Of a stretch of 64,000 nt of DNA, positions 20,837 through 29,560 are shown in pieces. Positions within the stretch are counted from its first letter, which is position 1. Each line of letters starts with the position of its first letter. The notes under the pieces were generated by a model. The model did no database searches and was not told where the DNA came from. It was given only the letters and a program-made list of their open reading frames with translations. The DNA comes from CAWBRT01 sp963791145. Lineage in GTDB: Bacteria; Acidobacteriota; Terriglobia; Terriglobales; Acidobacteriaceae. The translations under genes and the position numbers were made by a program. The stretch lies in NCBI GenBank assembly GCA_963791145.1, contig CAWBRT010000003.1, positions 468,408 through 532,407 on the forward strand, in the 5' to 3' direction.

Positions 20837-21876
20837 GATCACGATTGCCGGCTGCGGGCTGATCGGCGGCTCGCTCGGCGCGGGCTTGCGCACTGCAGGT
20901 TTTGCCGGCAAGATTACCGGCGTCGACCGGCCCGAGGTTCTGGACAAGGCATTGCGCCTGGGCGCAATCGATGTGGCGGAGCCGGCGCTGGAGAACGCCG
21001 TTCACTACGCCGATCTGGTAGTGCTGGCGACTCCCATCTCTTCGATCCTGGCGCTTCTTCCGGTCGTCGCACGCCATTCCCCTGCGAACGCACTCATCAC
21101 TGATACCGGCAGCACCAAAGCCGAAATCGTGGCCGCTGCCAAGGCGCTGTTCGGAGCTTCCGCAGCGCAGCGATTCCTGGCGGGACACCCGATTGCCGGC
21201 AAAGAGCGCTCCGGCATTGAACAAGCCGATCCCTATCTGTTCCGCGGCGCCAAGTGGGTGTTTACGCCTATCGAACCAGTGGCGCAACTCGCGGGACACG
21301 ATTCTGTTGGCTCGCTCGATACAAACGTAGGCCCAGCCGCCCCCGGCTGGGCAGGCGAGCGAAAGCTCGCCTCTACAAGCTGCCGAATGGATCGAACTGA
21401 TTCGCGGAATCGGCGCCCTGCCGGTCTGCATGCAGCCAGAGGAACATGATCTCGTGCTGGCCTTCACCAGTCATTTGCCGCAACTGCTGTCCATTGTCCT
21501 CGCCAACACCGTGATGGGAGAGCTTCGTCCCGATGCCGTTGATGGCGGCTTCAGTCGTATTCCCCACGGCGGCGGACTGCGCGATATGACCCGCCTGGCA
21601 AAAAGCGATCCACTGATATGGCGCGACATCCTGGCCAGCAACGGCGAGAACATCCGCCGGGCACTCGACGAGCTACAGTGTCAGATCGACAGCCTCCGCT
21701 CCGCTCTTTCCGAAGGCAAGCTCGACGACATCCAGCAGGCTGTTCCGGGAGGCAGCCGAAATCTCCAAGCTCTCCTGAGTGCGAGTTCCAGCCGCGAAAC
21801 TGCGCGGGCTTCTCACTTCACCTTCGTAATCTGTCCGCAAGCTCTGCCACCCCGTAGTCTCCTACAGACGTCTTGA
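20823..21876 (+). CDS. tyrA: Prephenate dehydrogenase with internal palindromic insert (frameshifted)
   Basis: NAD(P)-dependent oxidative decarboxylation of prephenate to 4-hydroxyphenylpyruvate for tyrosine. The Rossmann motif is ITIAGCGLIGGSLGAGL at the N terminus; DTGSTKAEIV and AGHPIAGKERSG follow. The second half (EEHDLVLAFTSHLPQLL, GGGLRDMTRLAKSDP) lies one frame away. Between them at 21327-21376 sits a palindromic repeat element. If one C is removed from the five-C run at 21340-21344, the frame runs through the element in phase, leaving an insert of about 35 residues. So it may be a functional enzyme with a domesticated repeat, or a broken gene. Confidence 0.8.
21327..21376. repeat. 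Double-hairpin palindromic element inside tyrA
   Basis: A 50-bp element ending GTAG...CTAC. It has two back-to-back hairpins: GCCCAGCCG/CGGCTGGGC (loop CCCC) and AGGCGAGC/GCTCGCCT (loop GAAA). CAA occurs just before and just after it. It resembles the REP-like sequences that lie between genes, but here it is inside a coding region. Confidence 0.75.
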
Positions 21877-21963
21877 GCGGATTCAAAGTAGCTGTACCCT
21901 TCGCTATGCACCGCCGGGCTGATCGCCCGGCTACCGCACGGGGTATACCTTCCGCGGATCCGG
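21877..21963 (+). repeat. Palindromic interspersed repeat, copy B
   Basis: An 87-bp copy of the element at 3683-3770 in inverted orientation, with the same ends (GCGGATTC ... GATCCGG) and the same central GCCGGGC/GCCCGGC hairpin. It lies directly after the tyrA stop codon. Confidence 0.8.
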
Positions 21964-21979
21964 TCTTGCGGGCACAAAG

Positions 21980-22309
21980 ATGGACGACCTCGACATCGTT
22001 CCGCCGCAGTCAGGCTACCCCGTACCGCGCCGGTGGGGACGCTACCGGCCTGCAGTGCCCGTTCGGGTGAAGATTCCCCGCCTGGTGAACGCGGTCACGC
22101 TTGCCGCTTGGGGTCTCGAACTCAATTGTGGTGGGATGACGCTCTACGGAATTGATTACTACGGAGTCGACCTGCCGATCGGTAGGCAGATAGAAGTTGA
22201 ACTCGTCTCGCCTTCTTCCGGGCAGTTGCGCAAGCTGTGGTGCGTCGTCGGGAACCGCCACGACCGCCGTCACGGACTGGAGTTCCTCTTCGAGGACGAG
22301 GCAGACTAG
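21980..22309 (+). CDS. PilZ-domain protein
   Basis: A 109-residue single-domain protein resembling PilZ, the cyclic di-GMP receptor fold. It has an Arg-rich start RRWGRYRPAVPVRV in place of the RxxxR motif, a short glycine-rich segment LNCGGMTLYGID where D/N-x-S-x-x-G normally sits, and the hydrophobic strand pattern IGRQIEVELVSP. Nucleotide binding is not certain because the second motif is off consensus. It stands alone between tyrA and the convergent gatB. Confidence 0.65.
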   Translation: MDDLDIVPPQSGYPVPRRWGRYRPAVPVRVKIPRLVNAVTLAAWGLELNCGGMTLYGIDYYGVDLPIGRQIEVELVSPSSGQLRKLWCVVGNRHDRRHGLEFLFEDEAD

Positions 22310-22390
22310 GTGCTCAAATATTACGACCGCAGCAGTATCCTTCGCTTCGCGAAGGATTTCGACTGCGGGCTCAGACGCCCGCAAAGCGGC

Positions 22391-23866
22391 TCAACCTTCC
22401 AATTTCTTCGCCAGCAGCTCATTCACCAGCGCGGGATTGGCTTTCCCCTTGGATGCCCTCATGACGGCCCCGACGAAAAATCCGATCACCGTCTTCTTGC
22501 CGCCGCGGTACTGTTCCACCTGCTTGGGATTAGCCTTGATCGCCTCGTCAATCAACCGTTCCAGTTCGCTGGTATCGCTGATCTGCTGCGGCTTTTCGCG
22601 CTCGTAGACGGCGGGAAAGTCTTCGCCTGTCTCGAAGCACCTGTCGTAGAGGTCCTTCAGCATCTTGCTGCTGATGGTGCCGGCTTCGGCCAGATCAGCC
22701 GACATAGCTACGCCCTTCATCGAGATCGGTGACTGCTCGATTTCGAGTCCCTTGGCTTTGAGACGGCCCATGATCTCCGTCTGCACCAGGTTGGCTACGC
22801 GCTTGGGATTCTTGGCCGCGCGCGGCCGCTTCCTCGAACTGCTCGGCCAGCGCCTGCGACGCGGTGAGCACTCCGGCATCGTACTCGGTGATGCCGTACT
22901 CGGAGGTCATACGTTTCCGGCGGGCTTCGGGAAGCTCGGGCAGTCGCCGTTGAATCTCTTCCTGCCACTTCTTGTCGACCACCAGCGGAAGCAGATCGGG
23001 CTCCGGGAAATAGCGATAGTCGTGAGCGCGCTCCTTGCTGCGCATGCCGTATGTCCTGCCCTCAGCGGGATTGAACAGCCGCGTCTCCTGCACCACCTTT
23101 TCGCCCGCGTCGAGCACTTCGGCCTGGCGCTCGATTTCATACTCCAGCGCCTGGCGGACGAAGCGGAACGAGTTGACGTTCTTCACCTCGGCCTTGGTGC
23201 CGAACTCCTTCTGCCCGCGCGGCCGTATGCTGACGTTGGCGTCGCAGCGCAACGAGCCCTCTTCCATGTTGCAGTCGCTCACGCCGGTGTAAAGGATGAT
23301 CTCCTTCAGCTTGGTGAGGTACTCGAAAGCCTCGTCCGGCGAGGCGATCTCGGGATCGCTGACGATTTCGATCAGCGGCGTGCCGGAGCGGTTCAGGTCG
23401 ATCGAGCTGGTGTCGTCGGCAACCCTCGTGCATGCTCTTGCCGGCGTCTTCCTCGATGTGCACGCGGGTAATGCCGATCTTCTTGGGCGCGCCGTTCGGC
23501 GCCGGCGATCTCGATCCAGCCGTGCTCGGCCAGCGGCTTGTCGTACTGCGAAATCTGGTAGCCCTTGGGCAGGTCGGGATAGAAGTAATTCTTGCGGGCG
23601 AAGATCGAGCTCTCGTTGATGCGGCAGTTGAGCGCCATGGCCGCGAGCACGGCGTATTCGACCACCTGCCGATTCAGCACCGGCAGCGCGCCGGGCATTC
23701 CCAGGCACACCGGGCAGACATTGGTGTTCGGCGGCGCGCCGAAGGCGGCCGAGCAGGCGCAGAAGCACTTGCTCTTGGTCAGCAGCTGGACGTGAACCTC
23801 CAGGCCGATGACGGGTTCGTACCTGGCAAGCGCACTGGAGGACTTCTCTTCCGGCAGGGTAGCCAT
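22391..23866 (-). CDS. gatB: Asp-tRNA(Asn)/Glu-tRNA(Gln) amidotransferase subunit B (frameshifted)
   Basis: GatB binds misacylated Glu-tRNA(Gln) or Asp-tRNA(Asn) and activates it for transamidation with GatA and GatC. The N terminus (YEPVIGLEVHVQLLTKSKCFC, then NTNVCPVCLGMPGALPVLN) is the kinase-like domain with the zinc-site cysteines. GVSDCNMEEGSLRCDANVS follows, and the C-terminal helical GatB/YqeY domain ends NPALVNELLAKKLEG. Start ATG 23866 (MATLPEEKS). Three single extra bases break the frame, near 23486, 23423 and 22820. Joining the pieces gives about 490 residues, the normal length. gatA and gatC are not adjacent. Confidence 0.92.
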
Positions 23867-23946
23867 ATCGTTGATTATATATTCCGGGTCGTGGGGAAGA
23901 CTTGAATCACCACGTCCTGTTCTGTCCAACTCGAGCATTTGGTTAA

Positions 23947-24723
23947 CTACTGCGACGGATTCTTAAACTGCTCTGCCAGGCCTCGCCCAGCCCGGCACAG
24001 GAGGTCTACGTCGAGCCCCACGGCAAGGAAAGCGCACCCGAGCGACAAGTAGCGGCGGGCCAGCTTCGGATCGGTTTCGAGGAATCCCGCAGCTTTGCCT
24101 GCCGAGCGGATACGCCTGATAGCGTCCTCAATTGCGGACACAACTTCCGGGGCGTGAATATCGCCTGGATGTCCGAGATCCGCGGCCAAATCCGACGGGC
24201 CGATGAAAACTCCATCGACGCCGGGTACGGCGGCAATCGCGTCCAGGTTCTCGAGACCGCGCCGGCTCTCCACCTGCACGAGCAGGCAGATCTGCTCGTT
24301 GGCCGTCCGCACGTAATTGGGAACCGCGTTCCAGCGTGCGGCACGCGCCAATGCGCTGGCAATGCCGCGGACGCCTGCGGGCGGATATCGGGTAGCGGCG
24401 ACCAGCTCTCTCGCGTACTCGGCGGTGTCAACCATGGGCACCAACACCGTTTGTGCGCCAATATCCAGCAATTGCTTGAGGATATGTGTCTCTCCCACCG
24501 GTGGCCGCACGACCGGATGAACCGGATAGGGCGCGATCGCCTGCAGGTGCTCGAGCGTGCTGCGAATATCATTAGGGGCATGCTCGCCATCTACAACCAG
24601 CCAATCGAAGCCCATGGTGGCGCATATTTCAGCCGCGTAGGCACTGCCTAAGCCCAGCCATAACCCTATCTGTGGCTGCCCTGATCTCAGACTTTCCTTG
24701 AAGCGATTCACGGGAGCGCTCAT
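23947..24723 (-). CDS. HpcH/HpaI-family aldolase
   Basis: A 258-residue class II (metal-dependent) pyruvate aldolase of the HpcH/HpaI family, which cleaves or forms 4-hydroxy-2-oxo acids. Visible are GLWLGLGS, DWLVVDGEHAPND, VRPPVGETHILKQLLDIGAQ, VPMVDTAEYA, LLVQVESRRGLENLDAIAAV (Glu metal ligand) and VFIGPSDLAADLGHPG (Asp ligand). I placed the start at ATG 24723 because the 17 codons before it lie in a dispersed repeat. Its real substrate is unknown. The hypothetical gene upstream on the same strand may share a transcript. Confidence 0.87.
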   Translation of the reverse strand: MSAPVNRFKESLRSGQPQIGLWLGLGSAYAAEICATMGFDWLVVDGEHAPNDIRSTLEHLQAIAPYPVHPVVRPPVGETHILKQLLDIGAQTVLVPMVDTAEYARELVAATRYPPAGVRGIASALARAARWNAVPNYVRTANEQICLLVQVESRRGLENLDAIAAVPGVDGVFIGPSDLAADLGHPGDIHAPEVVSAIEDAIRRIRSAGKAAGFLETDPKLARRYLSLGCAFLAVGLDVDLLCRAGRGLAEQFKNPSQ

Positions 24724-24737
24724 GATTTGCGGTTTAC

Positions 24738-24772
24738 CTTTCCTGTGTTCCTCTGTGTCCTCTGTGGTTACC
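24738..24772. repeat. Short dispersed repeat (ACACAGAGGACACAGAGG type)
   Basis: A 35-bp stretch with the internally repeated unit CACAGAGGA, on the minus strand between the hypothetical gene and the aldolase. From general knowledge this purine-rich unit recurs between genes in Acidobacteriota. Only one copy is visible here. Confidence 0.45.
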
Positions 24773-24776
24773 AAAC

Positions 24777-25451
24777 CTAGGGCTTGGTCGGTGAGGAAGT
24801 AGACTCGGGCGAGGCAGCCAGGTATTTGTCCAATTCGATGTCGAAGAACATCAACTCTTGGCCGTCTTGGTCGCGCACGCCGGTGACGTAGAGATGCGCT
24901 CCTTGCAGCGGTCGCTGAGGACCGCTGACATCGAAAAAGAAGAATCCCGCCTGGGTTGCGCCGGGCTCAACCGCGCGGGCGCGGAACTGCGAGGTCTCCA
25001 ACTCTTCGCTGACCTCCTTCGGCACCCGAACCTTGGGACCGCGCGGAAACGGCAGCGGGTTTCGCGAAACTCCGGAATCATCGCGCGGGCCACGGGTGAG
25101 GCGGCGGTAAACGTCCTCCTCGTCGGCTGGCGAAATCTTCATGCGGTTGCGCAGCACAAGCTGCACTCGCATGCCGTTCAGCAGCACCGGTTGCCCTCCA
25201 TGGTTGCTCACCACGAAGAGTATCGGCATCAGGTCGTTTTCCAGATAACGGGTGGAGAAGATGGAAATTTTCTGTTCGGTGTCGTAGGGATCAAGGGCGA
25301 TGGCAAGGTTTTCCGTGGGATGCTCGTCGCGTGCCGGATAGGAGTTGGCGTCGGACACGCGCGGCATAACGAAACGCTTGGCCGCCACGAGCAGGCCGCC
25401 AAACACCAGCAGGAAGACGAGGACCGAGCTCAACCGCACGCCAAAGCGCAT
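24777..25451 (-). CDS. Hypothetical single-pass membrane protein
   Basis: A 224-residue protein of unknown function. One N-terminal transmembrane helix (VRLSSVLVFLLVFGGLLVAA) anchors a predicted extracytoplasmic domain rich in beta-strand pattern, ending in a Ser/Thr/Pro-rich tail. No catalytic motif is recognised. The domain could be an Ig-like fold (ALDPYDTEQKISIFSTRYLEND ... YVTGVRDQDGQELMFFDIEL). ATG 25451 is chosen over 25487. It ends 53 bp before the aldolase start. Confidence 0.6.
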   Translation of the reverse strand: MRFGVRLSSVLVFLLVFGGLLVAAKRFVMPRVSDANSYPARDEHPTENLAIALDPYDTEQKISIFSTRYLENDLMPILFVVSNHGGQPVLLNGMRVQLVLRNRMKISPADEEDVYRRLTRGPRDDSGVSRNPLPFPRGPKVRVPKEVSEELETSQFRARAVEPGATQAGFFFFDVSGPQRPLQGAHLYVTGVRDQDGQELMFFDIELDKYLAASPESTSSPTKP

Positions 25452-25585
25452 CTTTGGATTATCTATCGCGTTTCCCTTTGGGCACAAGCGGCAGCGCCTC
25501 GCCTCTCCCCTTCTCAGGGTCCGCCCGCCGGTCGCTCTTGCCGCCGTTGACGCTGACGGCCGCTTCAGTTCCTGCCGGCTCGTTC

Positions 25586-25663
25586 CTAGGCGAGTATTCT
25601 GTTGGCAATTAAGCTAATAGCCGCCAGCAGGAGCATGCCTAACGTCCACCAGATCCGATCCAT
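25586..25663 (-). CDS. Candidate 25-residue membrane peptide
   Basis: A very small ORF reading MDRIWWTLGMLLLAAISLIA then NRILA. It is preceded by a near-perfect Shine-Dalgarno, GGAGGAAGCT, ending just before the ATG at 25663. The sequence is one hydrophobic helix with a Trp pair at one edge and Asn-Arg at the other, as in small bacterial membrane regulators. It lies 134 bp upstream of the hypothetical membrane protein gene on the same strand. Its function is unknown, and coding is inferred from the RBS and composition only. Confidence 0.5.
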   Translation of the reverse strand: MDRIWWTLGMLLLAAISLIANRILA

Positions 25664-25791
25664 AGCTTCCTCCGCGAGTTCAACCAGCTTGCACGTAAGT
25701 AGCCGGGTCAGGGATAGGCCGGGAAGCTACTCTGCCGTTTGTACTTGCATGCACAGAAAGGCAGGAGGGCACATGCGGTCGGACGCGTAAA

Positions 25792-25811
25792 ATTTGCACG
25801 CTTGTGCAAAT
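25792..25811. promoter_or_regulatory. Perfect palindrome, operator-like
   Basis: ATTTGCAC GCTT GTGCAAAT: 8-bp arms around 4 bp. It lies about 130 bp upstream of the 25-residue peptide gene, in a gap between genes on the same strand. It looks like a dimeric repressor site; the regulator is unknown. Confidence 0.45.
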
Positions 25812-26111
25812 CCGCGCCAGCGAATTTCAAACTATAGTATTAACTCCAGATATTACACGGCATGGCGCACGGGGCACTAACCATGCCTGGATGATTTTGT
25901 CCTTGTAGATTCCGAAGGAGAGCCTGGGACTGGTATCCGACCAAATGTGGTCAACGGTGGGTGTTAAGCCATCTGCGCAGAAATGGCAAAAGACTGCGAT
26001 TCCTCCGCCGGAAGGGCGCTGGTGATCTGATATCCCAATTGGAACGCTAAACATCTACGCCGGCGGTTAGCCGGCGCAGACTTCGATGGGTTGCGTGCAG
26101 AGCGGTCTCGG

Positions 26112-26297
26112 TTAGGATTTCTTTTCTGCTGGAGGCGTGTTCTCGGGCTCTTTGTGGCCGCCTCCCATGGCGCTCTTAAAGTTGCGGATCCCCTCACCCA
26201 AGCCCTTGCCCAAATCAGAGAGCTTGCTCGGCCCAAAGATGAGCAGAGCGATACCAAGAATCACGAGCAGCTCCGGCATGCCGAGCTTGCCAATCAT
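26112..26297 (-). CDS. tatA: Sec-independent protein translocase subunit TatA
   Basis: A 61-residue TatA/E-type component that forms the pore of the twin-arginine export system. After MIGKLGMPELLVILGIALLI (one transmembrane helix) come the hinge FGPSKLSDLGKGLGEGIRNFK (amphipathic helix) and a charged tail. ATG 26297 is preceded by GGAGGCGG. tatB and tatC are not in the window, as is common when tatA stands alone. Confidence 0.94.
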   Translation of the reverse strand: MIGKLGMPELLVILGIALLIFGPSKLSDLGKGLGEGIRNFKSAMGGGHKEPENTPPAEKKS

Positions 26298-26539
26298 AAC
26301 CGCCTCCAATACCGGGCCCGTCTGGCGCCGTCCAAAAACAGGCATCTGCGCGGGCCGATAGAGCAAGTCTAAGCCAGCATGCTGCGAGAGTCAAAGAAAA
26401 GACGCGCCCGCGCGCGCCGCCAAGGAAAACTCATTTGCGAAAAGCACGCGCCTGGCGCTGCAACCGCGTGTAGCAAAGCGGCTCTCTCGGCCAAGCAGGG
26501 CGATGCGCTCTTAGCCTGGATTACGGGTTTCCCGGGCGT

Positions 26540-26572
26540 CCCCAGCAAACGCCGTATTTGCGCTTGCCGGGG
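26540..26572. repeat. GC hairpin related to 5679-5709
   Basis: Stem with arms CCCCAGCAAACGC and GCGCTTGCCGGGG (two mismatches). It shares the CCCC-GCAAACGC core with the hairpin at 5679 and with a half copy near 1187. It lies in the 443-bp gap between tatA and fabZ, which otherwise shows no supported gene. Confidence 0.5.
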
Positions 26573-26740
26573 TGGACTTCCGAGGAAACCCAGAGTTGCC
26601 GCGTGTATAATCGTCGCTTCCCAGGGCAATGCGCGGAAACGCTGACTCTATCCCCTTCGCGCCGTTCCCATTGCGCGGAAAACCGGAGTGAAGAAGCCCG
26701 GCAAAAGCCCTGAGTACGCCACCGCGACCAGAGATTACTC

Positions 26741-27256
26741 ATGAGCAAATCCGACACCACCGTCGAGACCCCCGCCGCGTTGCCGGGCGGGCAGCTCGAC
26801 ATCATGCAGATCCGGGAACTGATTCCGCATCGCTATCCCTTCCTGATGATCGACCGCGTGCTCGAGATCGAGCGCAAGAAGCGCCTGGTCGCCATCAAGA
26901 ACGTGAGCGCCAACGAGCCGTTCTTCCAAGGCCATTTCCCCGGCCAGCCGATCATGCCCGGCGTGCTCATTATCGAGGCCATGGCCCAGGCGGGAACTGT
27001 GCTGCTGCGGCTGGACCTCGCCGACCGGGAAGGCAAGCTGGCGGTTATCAGCGGCATCGAACGCGCCAAGTTCCGGCGCCCCACGTACCCCGGCGACCAG
27101 TTGCGGATCGAGATCAGCGTGATCGTGTGGCGGGGAAATGCCGGCAAGATGCAGGGCCGGGCGCTGGTGGACGGCAAGCTCGTCTGCGAGGCGGTGCTCA
27201 GTTGCTTCCTGATCAATTCGCCGGCTTCAACGGGCGGAGAGCGGCCGGCGGAATGA
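26741..27256 (+). CDS. fabZ: 3-hydroxyacyl-ACP dehydratase FabZ
   Basis: Dehydrates beta-hydroxyacyl-ACP in fatty acid elongation. The hot-dog fold carries the active-site region HFPGQPIMPGVLIIEAMAQAG (His and Glu). An N-terminal extension of about 20 residues precedes QIRELIPHRYPFLMIDRV. Start ATG 26741. It overlaps the lpxA start by 4 bp (ATGA), so the two are coupled, linking the 3-hydroxyacyl-ACP pool to lipid A synthesis. Confidence 0.96.
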   Translation: MSKSDTTVETPAALPGGQLDIMQIRELIPHRYPFLMIDRVLEIERKKRLVAIKNVSANEPFFQGHFPGQPIMPGVLIIEAMAQAGTVLLRLDLADREGKLAVISGIERAKFRRPTYPGDQLRIEISVIVWRGNAGKMQGRALVDGKLVCEAVLSCFLINSPASTGGERPAE

Positions 27257-28030
27257 ACATTCACCCCAGCGCGGTCGTCCATCCCTCGGCGAAGATTCCG
27301 GCCTCGTGCTGTATCGGCCCGTTCTGCCACGTCGGTCCCGAAGTGGAAATGGGAGAGCGCTGCGAGCTGATCTCGCATGTGGTGCTCGGCGGACCCACGC
27401 GCATGGGGAATGACAATCGCATATTCCCCTTCGCCAGTGTGGGTCTGGGGCCGCAGGACCTTAGCTACAAGGGTGAACCGACGCGTCTGGAGATCGGCGA
27501 CAACAACCAGATACGTGAGTTCGTCACCATTCACCGCGGCACCGTCAAAGGAGGCGGACTCACCAAGATCGGCAGCCACACACTGATCATGGCTTACGCT
27601 CACATCGCCCACGATTGTCTGATCGGTGACTGGGTCATCATGGCTAACGCCGCCACCCTCGCCGGGCATGTAACCGTCGAGAACTATGCCGTGGTGGGCG
27701 CGCTGTGCGCGGTCCACCAGTTCGTGAAGATCGGAGAGTACTCCTACATAGGCGGGGGCACCATCATCACCCAGGACGTGCTGCCGTTTTCCAAAACCAG
27801 CGCGGTGCGCGACGTCAACTGCTTACGGCGCCAACTCCATCGGCCTCCAGCGCCGCGGTTTCTCATCCGAGCGTATACGCAAAATCCAGCACGCCTTCCG
27901 GGTGCTGCTGGCCTCCAAGCTGAACACCTCGCAAGCCGTCGAGCGGTTACGCGGCGAAGGCGACTTGGGAGAAGACGTCGAGATGCTCGTCCGCTTCATC
28001 GAGGCCTCTGAGCGTGGCGTGCTGAAATAA
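27253..28030 (+). CDS. lpxA: UDP-N-acetylglucosamine acyltransferase LpxA (frameshifted)
   Basis: First enzyme of lipid A synthesis; transfers 3-hydroxyacyl from ACP to UDP-GlcNAc. The left-handed beta-helix hexapeptide repeats run from IHPSAVVHPSAKIP onward, and the catalytic His sits in LIMAYAHIAHDCLIGD. ATG 27253 overlaps the fabZ stop. One extra T near 27820 breaks the frame; removing it joins RDVNAYGANSIGLQRRGFSS to the C-terminal helical domain ending SERGVLK. About 258 residues in total, the normal size. Its presence implies an LPS outer membrane. Confidence 0.93.
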
Positions 28031-28080
28031 CATCACCGCGGCACAGCGAGCTGTTTGACTCCGTTAAAGGAGTGCGAAAC

Positions 28081-29398
28081 ATGAAACAGTCTGCAAACAA
28101 TTTTTCGCAGGCCATCGCCGCTCATTTCGCCGAGGCGGTTCAATGGCGGCGGCAACTCCACCGCAATCCGCAGCCGGCGTGGCTGGAGTTTTATTCAACC
28201 GGGCTGGTGGCGGAAAAGCTGTCGGGCTGGGGTTACAAGGTCCTGCTCGGCAAGGAAATCATCGCCGCCGACAAGCGGCTGGTGCTGCCCGCCGAGCATA
28301 CGCTCGAAGCCGAATACCAGCGGGCCCTCAAGGCCGGAATTAAAGAAGAGTTCATCGCCCCCGCCCGAGGCGGCTTTACCGGCGCGGTGGGTGTGCTCAA
28401 CGGCGTCCAGCCTGGTCCTACTGTAGCGTTCCGCTTTGACATCGACTCGTTGGAAATTCTGGAATCGAGCGACACCTCGCACCGGCCCACCGCGGAAGGA
28501 TTCGCCTCCGAGAACAAGGGCTATGCCCACATGTGCGGGCATGACGCTCACACCGCGCTCGGCCTGTTGCTGGCGCGCTATTTCGCCGAGAACCGCGCCG
28601 ACCTCAGAGGCACGGTGAAATTCATCTTCCAGCCAAACGAAGAAAACTTGGGCGGAGCGGTCGCCATGCTCCCCATGGGCGTGGTTGAAGATGTGGACTA
28701 CCTGTTTGGATGCCACGTCGGCCTCGACTCTAAAAGAGACAGGCGAGATCGGCCTCAACGTCATCGATTGGCTGGCCATGAACCGCTTCGAGGTGACCTA
28801 CACCGGGCGGGCAGCGCACGCGGCGGTGCGCCCTGACCTGGGCCGGAACGCTCTGCTCGGCGCTTGCGCCGCCGTCATGAACCTCTATGCGATCTCCCGC
28901 CATGGCACGGGCGCATCGCGAGTGAACGTGGGAGTGATGCAATCCGGAACTACCTGGAACATCATTCCGGAAAAGGCCTGGTTCCGCATGGAGACGCGCG
29001 GCGTCACCAACGAGATCAACGAATACATGGTCGGCCGCGCCATGGACGTACTCCACGGCGCCGCCAAAATGTATGACCTGGGATTGGATATCAAGCCGGG
29101 AACCAGCACGGTGGCCGCCGTGAACTCGCCCGAGCTGATCGAGCTTGGAACTCGGGTCGCCCGTTCCCTGCCCTCGGTGAAAAAGGTGGCGACCGTGTGC
29201 TCTACCAACGGCTCCGAGGACATGTGTGTGCTGATGCAGGCCGTCCAGCAGCGTGGCGGCCAGGCCATGGAAATACTGCTGGGAACGCCTATCGGAGGCG
29301 GGCACCATAGCAACTGCTTTGATGTTGACGAACGAGTCCTGCAGAACGGCGCGGAGTTTTTCGCCGCCATGCATCAGGCAGTGACAGGAGAGAAATAG
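28081..29398 (+). CDS. M20 amidohydrolase, AbgA-like (frameshifted)
   Basis: An M20D-type metallo-hydrolase closest, from memory of the sequence, to E. coli AbgA (p-aminobenzoyl-glutamate hydrolase subunit). Shared segments include GGFTGAVGVL, CGHDAHTALGLLLAR (metal His/Asp), FQPNEENLGGAVAM (catalytic Glu pair), TYTGRAAHA, GASRVNVGVMQSGTTWN and GGHHSNCFDVDE. The ATG at 28081 follows AAAGGAG. One extra A at about 28732-28735 breaks the frame. Joined length is about 438 residues. The gene starts 50 bp after lpxA. No partner abgB or transporter is nearby, so the substrate is open. Confidence 0.87.
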
Positions 29399-29560
29399 TT
29401 CGGCCGCGCGAGCAACGGCCCTCGGCAGCCGGCATTCCGCCGCGGTCGGGATTGGACTTGTCGTCCTGCCGAACGATTCCCATGCCGGTCGCCAAGCAGC
29501 GCCGGGGCGGAAGCGCCCTTGAGAGAATTCAAAACTTCGGATTCCTGGGAAGGCACACAG

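Noticed and set aside
26379..26645. 88-codon plus-strand frame between tatA and fabZ
   Set aside because: Arg/Ala-rich, no RBS, covers a dispersed hairpin; no family pattern.
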